From: Gracilaria vermiculophylla
Taxonomy: Eukaryota > Rhodophyta > Florideophyceae > Gracilariales > Gracilariaceae
Length of the DNA: 11,857 nucleotides
Reading direction: 5' to 3'
NCBI GenBank assembly: GCA_019155205.2
Contig: JAHNZQ020000308.1
Location: 5,866,288 to 5,878,144 of the forward strand
Shown: one piece after another, positions 9,139-11,857 of the stretch
Position numbering within the stretch: the stretch's first letter is position 1
How the letters are laid out: every line of letters starts with the position of its first letter
Program-made: the position numbers and the translations under genes
The notes under the pieces: generated by a model
The model's database searches: none
What the model was told of the DNA's origin: nothing
The model's input: only the letters and a program-made list of their open reading frames with translations

Positions 9139-9521
9139 GTGGGGGTGCATATCGGGTGGTTGAAAAAAGAAGATCGGAAAAGAAGGAGAAATTTAAGAAC
9201 CGTTTCGTTGCGACAACGGCCGAAAACAGTCTGTGGAAATCAACTATCCAAACCAACTGGAAGCATTCCCACCAAGAAATATGTAACAACTCGTTCATCG
9301 GGAAAAGAGCGTGCTTTTTCGCCTGAAAATATGATTATAAACAATCCAGAGCAGTTCATTCAGAATGAAATGAACACGTCCTTCCCTAAAACCCGGCAAA
9401 ACAGCAGAGAGGTCGTGCCTCCACTGAAAGGGGACAAAGATGCCGGAACGGGACGTAGAGTCCATCCAATCAACCAATTGGTAACCGAATTAGAAGTAGA
9501 GAGTTTCGAAATGGCAGCTAC
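9139..9521 (+). pseudogene. Unknown open frame cut by copia
   Basis: An open frame of 127 codons begins after a stop at 9133 and runs without break to 9521, where the copia LTR appears to start. It reaches a stop 27 bases inside that LTR. The first third is Lys/Arg-rich (KKEDRKRRRNLR). The rest has mixed, protein-like composition, for example NNPEQFIQNEMNTSFPKTR at about 9339-9395. An internal ATG lies near 9331. I recognise no family. It may be an exon or 3' part of a host or element gene that copia interrupted, or a chance frame. Confidence 0.35.
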
Positions 9522-10069
9522 TGTTGTAGAAGCATCTAGAAGGTTCTAGGAAGCAACTAGAAACTGCTAATATCTAGAGACTTCTAGACGGTTCTATAGA
9601 AGAAATTATGTAGAAGTATTTTATGCTTCATGATAAAAACTATTAGAAGTTCTAGAAGACTAGAGAACATTATGAGAACACCATATAAGAAAGAATTGCA
9701 GACCAGGTTTGATGAATGATAGAAGTCAAGCCGAGTCATCGAGATAAAACAACAGTGCGTTTACTCAAGTGTATCCTAAGCTCTGTACTAAACCTATTTA
9801 AAATATGTTATTGGCCCAGACTACGCATAAGTCAACCCTGTCGTTAGTACAACAGCTTAGAAGTCGGCTGTGAACTTGAAATCCGAACAACATCGTAGAA
9901 GTTCGAGGTTGTACGATAATCAAAGAATCGTACAGTACAGAAATCAGAATTTCAAAAACCGTGCCATCAGAATCGGGCAAAACCGTCAAAAACCGTAATC
10001 GACCGTACAGTACAGTACGCTGTGTCATTTCCAAAAATCGAAATTCTTTAGTTCACGTCAACAAGAAAC
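9522..10069 (+). promoter_or_regulatory. Copia 5' LTR and leader
   Basis: These 550 non-coding bases lie before the copia ATG. They begin TGTTG, and CAACA occurs at 9850, 9888 and 10059, any of which could close a TGTTG..CAACA LTR. TATTTAAAATAT at 9795-9806 is a likely TATA box, placing the RNA start near 9825-9835. The first 135 bp are packed with TCTAGA/GAAnnTTC-type palindromes. The part after 9900 has repeated ACCGT and CGTACAGTACAG motifs. No standard initiator-Met primer site is seen; TTGGCCCAGACTACG at 9811 is a weak candidate only. Confidence 0.5.
9535..9660 (+). promoter_or_regulatory. Heat-shock-element-like palindrome cluster
   Basis: TCTAGA occurs at 9535, 9573, 9583 and 9651. 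CTAGAAGGTTCTAG at 9536-9549 is a near-perfect palindrome. It gives GAA (9539), TTC (9544) and GGA (9549) at 5-base steps, eight of nine bases of a three-unit heat shock element. AGAAGTTCTAGAAG at 9645-9658 is similar with one spacing off. The position, upstream of the TATA box, suits stress-induced promoter sites as known in some copia elements such as ONSEN. Binding is inferred. Confidence 0.4.
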
Positions 10070-10736
10070 ATGGATATAGAAGAGAGAAGCACGTTCAAAA
10101 TAGAGAAACTTAATGGAGATAATTATTTCTCTTGGAAAATTCGCATGACAAATTACCTTAAGAAGAAGGAGTGTTGGAAAGCTGAAGCAGAAGAGGAAAA
10201 TAATGCTACTGCTAATGAGAAAGCATTAATAGATATTTGTTTATCAGTCGATGATATTCAAAACGTCTATGTTGAGTCATGCAAAACCGGTACAGAAGCC
10301 TGGAACGCCCTTGCAGAAGTGTACGAAAATAAGGGTATGGCGAACAAAATGGACCCGGAGGAGCACTTTACGTCAAAAAAGGCTCCACGAGGGAGAATCA
10401 GCCAAACAACATATAGAAGAATTAAAACGTCTCAAAACAAAATTGAAAAAGCTCGTGGTGGATAAAACAAAAGAAGAATATATTATGAGATTATTGCGTA
10501 GCTTACCAAAAATCTATGAAATTTTGGTTGTTACATTGGAAAATATAGCTGAAAAGCTAAGCATTGAAGAAATCCACGCTAGAATTTTGCGTGAAGAGTC
10601 TAGACAAAAGTCGTCTGAAGAGCAAAAAAAATCTGGAATTCTCCTACAGGGAAAAGTCAACAATCAAAAATAAAAATTTCCTTATAACTGTCACTACTCT
10701 GGAAAGAAAGGGCACAAAATTGCGGACTGTAGATAA
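10070..10736 (+). pseudogene. gag: Copia Gag, frameshifted
   Basis: ATG at 10070 opens a typical copia Gag: FKIEKLNGDNYFSWKIRM at residues 9-26, then a helical UBN2-like region (IQNVYVESCKTGTEAWNALAEVYE). The frame breaks at about 10355-10365, where one-base slippage moves it to the next register (HIEELKRLKTKLKKLV, then MRLLRSLPKIYEILV, then HARILREESRQ). Stops follow at 10671 and 10734. The zinc knuckle at 10689-10730 keeps its first Cys, its His and its last Cys. The second Cys is Ser (TGT to TCT), so zinc binding would fail. Gag should form the particle that packages the RNA. Identification is strong from motif order. Confidence 0.88.
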
Positions 10737-11732
10737 CGCAAAAAGAATACGAAAAACTATACACAGCCCAACACGAGCAATACGTCCTCCGGAAATTTTT
10801 TGATGGCTGAACAAGACCAAGGAAAAATCTATGGAACATGGTATATGGACTCTGGTGCATCTTTTCACATGACCAAAAATCGAAGGTGGTTTATGGAGGA
10901 AACTTTAAAAAGAATTGAGCCAGTTACCATCAGACTAAGAGATGGAACCCATGTCAAATCAACAGAAAAGGGAAACATACTTATGGAAATTTCTGTGAAT
11001 GGGTCTAAGAAGACACTGCCTGTGCAAGATGTTTTCCGTGTCCCGGAAATTGCTACGAACATTTCATCTATTGGGCAAATTGATGAACTTGGACATCGAG
11101 TTTATTTTCAAAAAGGGTGGTGCACTGTTTTATCCAAATATTCAAATGAAAAACTCCTTCAGGTTAAGAAAGAAAATTCTACCTACTGCTTTAAGAGCTC
11201 CAAGAAGATCGAGAAAAATAATGTAGCATACTAAGCCACTATAATGGAGCAAGAACTTTGGCATGCCAGACTAGGACATGCTGGAAAATCAGTATTGAGC
11301 CAAATCGTATCGAAGAAAACCGCAGATGGTGTTCCAGAAAAATTGGAACAAAAAGATATAAGTACAAGCAAGGAATCTGTACTTGGGAAAATGAGTTCAA
11401 AATCATTTCCATCATCAGGAAATTTTCAATGAAAGGGAAAATTAGAACTCATACACACGGATCTTTGTGGACCTATGAGTACAAAATCCAAAGGAGGAAA
11501 ATTGTATTCCATAACCTTCACTGATGATTACACAAGAAAAACATTTATGTATTTTCTCCGTACCAAAAACGAGGCATTTGAAAAAACCTGAGAATTTCCG
11601 ACTATGTTGGAAAATCAAGAAGAAGTTTCTATTAGACGACTTAGAAGTAATAGAGGGAGAGAATATTTTTCCAAGGCATTTGAATATTATTTCAAACACA
11701 AAGGTATTATCCACGAGGGTACTGGAGCACAC
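10737..11732 (+). pseudogene. pol: Copia protease and partial integrase, decayed
   Basis: This continues in the second Gag register. The protease shows WYMDSGASFHMT, with the catalytic Asp at 10848-10850. The pre-integrase zinc segment LWHARLGH lies at about 11259-11282; its downstream Cys pair is changed to Ser (about 11361-11381). The integrase core begins LIHTDLCGPM with the first catalytic Asp at 11460, then SITFTDDYTR. In the motif normally RSDxGxEY the second catalytic Asp is Asn (11649-11651). The sequence stops at GIIHEGTGAH (about 11703-11732), before the catalytic Glu. Stops lie at 11232, 11430 and 11589. No frameshift occurs after the Gag break. The protein could not cleave or integrate. 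Confidence 0.88.
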
Positions 11733-11857
11733 TGTGGTACTGTCAGCCCTCCTGTCGAGGTAGTAGAGCACAACGTCCGTTAGGAGTTTTTAGTGACTCC
11801 AAAGGCGCGTATTCCTAAAGGTGGTCTCCGGTATCCGCTGTCGCGAGCCGGGGGAAT
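11733..11857 (-). repeat. Right arm of 125-bp inverted repeat
   Basis: This is the reverse-complement partner of 1-125. Its inner edge reads TGTGGTACTGTCAG and directly follows the last copia codons. The copia frame runs on into it only by chance, to a stop at 11781. The low divergence between the arms (3 of 125) contrasts with the old LTR pair inside. Confidence 0.95.

Larger units (their letters stand above)
9522..11732 (+). mobile_element. Truncated Ty1/copia retrotransposon
   Basis: The domain order is that of copia: leader, Gag with CCHC knuckle, DSG protease, pre-integrase zinc segment, then integrase core. It ends abruptly at 11732, where the right inverted repeat begins, midway through the integrase core. 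The rest of integrase, reverse transcriptase, RNase H and the 3' LTR are missing. The proposed left end is TGTTGTAGAAGC at 9522; without the second LTR this is an inference. Coding is A-rich, unlike the GC-rich central element, which suggests a different origin. Confidence 0.85.

Noticed and set aside
1..11857. CRISPR arrays, tRNA or rRNA genes, bacterial operons
   Set aside because: No regularly spaced repeats, no tRNA cloverleaf or rRNA-like segment and no bacterial-style gene layout were seen.

Overview
This is eukaryotic repeat DNA with no intact gene. The best fit for the host is an oomycete (Peronosporales/Phytophthora-like). That rests on the Gag read on the minus strand, whose capsid and zinc-knuckle layout resembles Gypsy Gags I know from oomycete genomes. 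No host gene confirms it. Base composition is patchy: an AT-rich left flank, a GC-rich centre and an A-rich right end, as expected of nested insertions of different origin.

Layout. A 125-bp inverted repeat (1-125 and 11733-11857, 3 mismatches) closes both ends. Positions 126-1830 are mostly AT-rich non-coding DNA with one possible trace of a small DNA transposon. Positions 1831-8991 are an old LTR retrotransposon on the minus strand. Its two LTRs (1831-2670 and 8158-8991) have drifted to roughly three-quarters identity by eye. Between them lie three decayed reading frames: a Gag (8030 to 6015, minus), a second frame ending in a chromodomain (6046 to 5003, minus), and a long frame on the opposite strand (about 2822 to 4655, plus) that I do not recognise. 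I find no protease, reverse transcriptase, RNase H or integrase core, so the element looks non-autonomous. Positions 9139-9521 hold a short open frame of unknown origin that ends where a Ty1/copia element begins. That copia element (about 9522-11732) keeps its leader, Gag, protease and part of integrase, and stops exactly at the right-hand inverted repeat.

How the parts relate. In the central element, Gag and the chromodomain frame overlap by 32 bp in a +1 register and would come from one transcript starting in the right LTR. The third frame converges on them from beside the left LTR, leaving a gap of about 350 bp. This ambisense, Gag-plus-chromodomain, polymerase-less layout is the most unusual thing here. 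It recalls the antisense genes reported in some plant Gypsy elements such as maize Grande, but in a different setting.

Relative ages by inspection: the central element is oldest, the copia element is broken by several stops, and the end repeats (about 98% identical) are youngest. The end repeats may be termini of a DNA transposon. They may equally be two head-to-head copies of a young LTR, because their inner edges both begin TGTGGTAC and one cuts the copia integrase.
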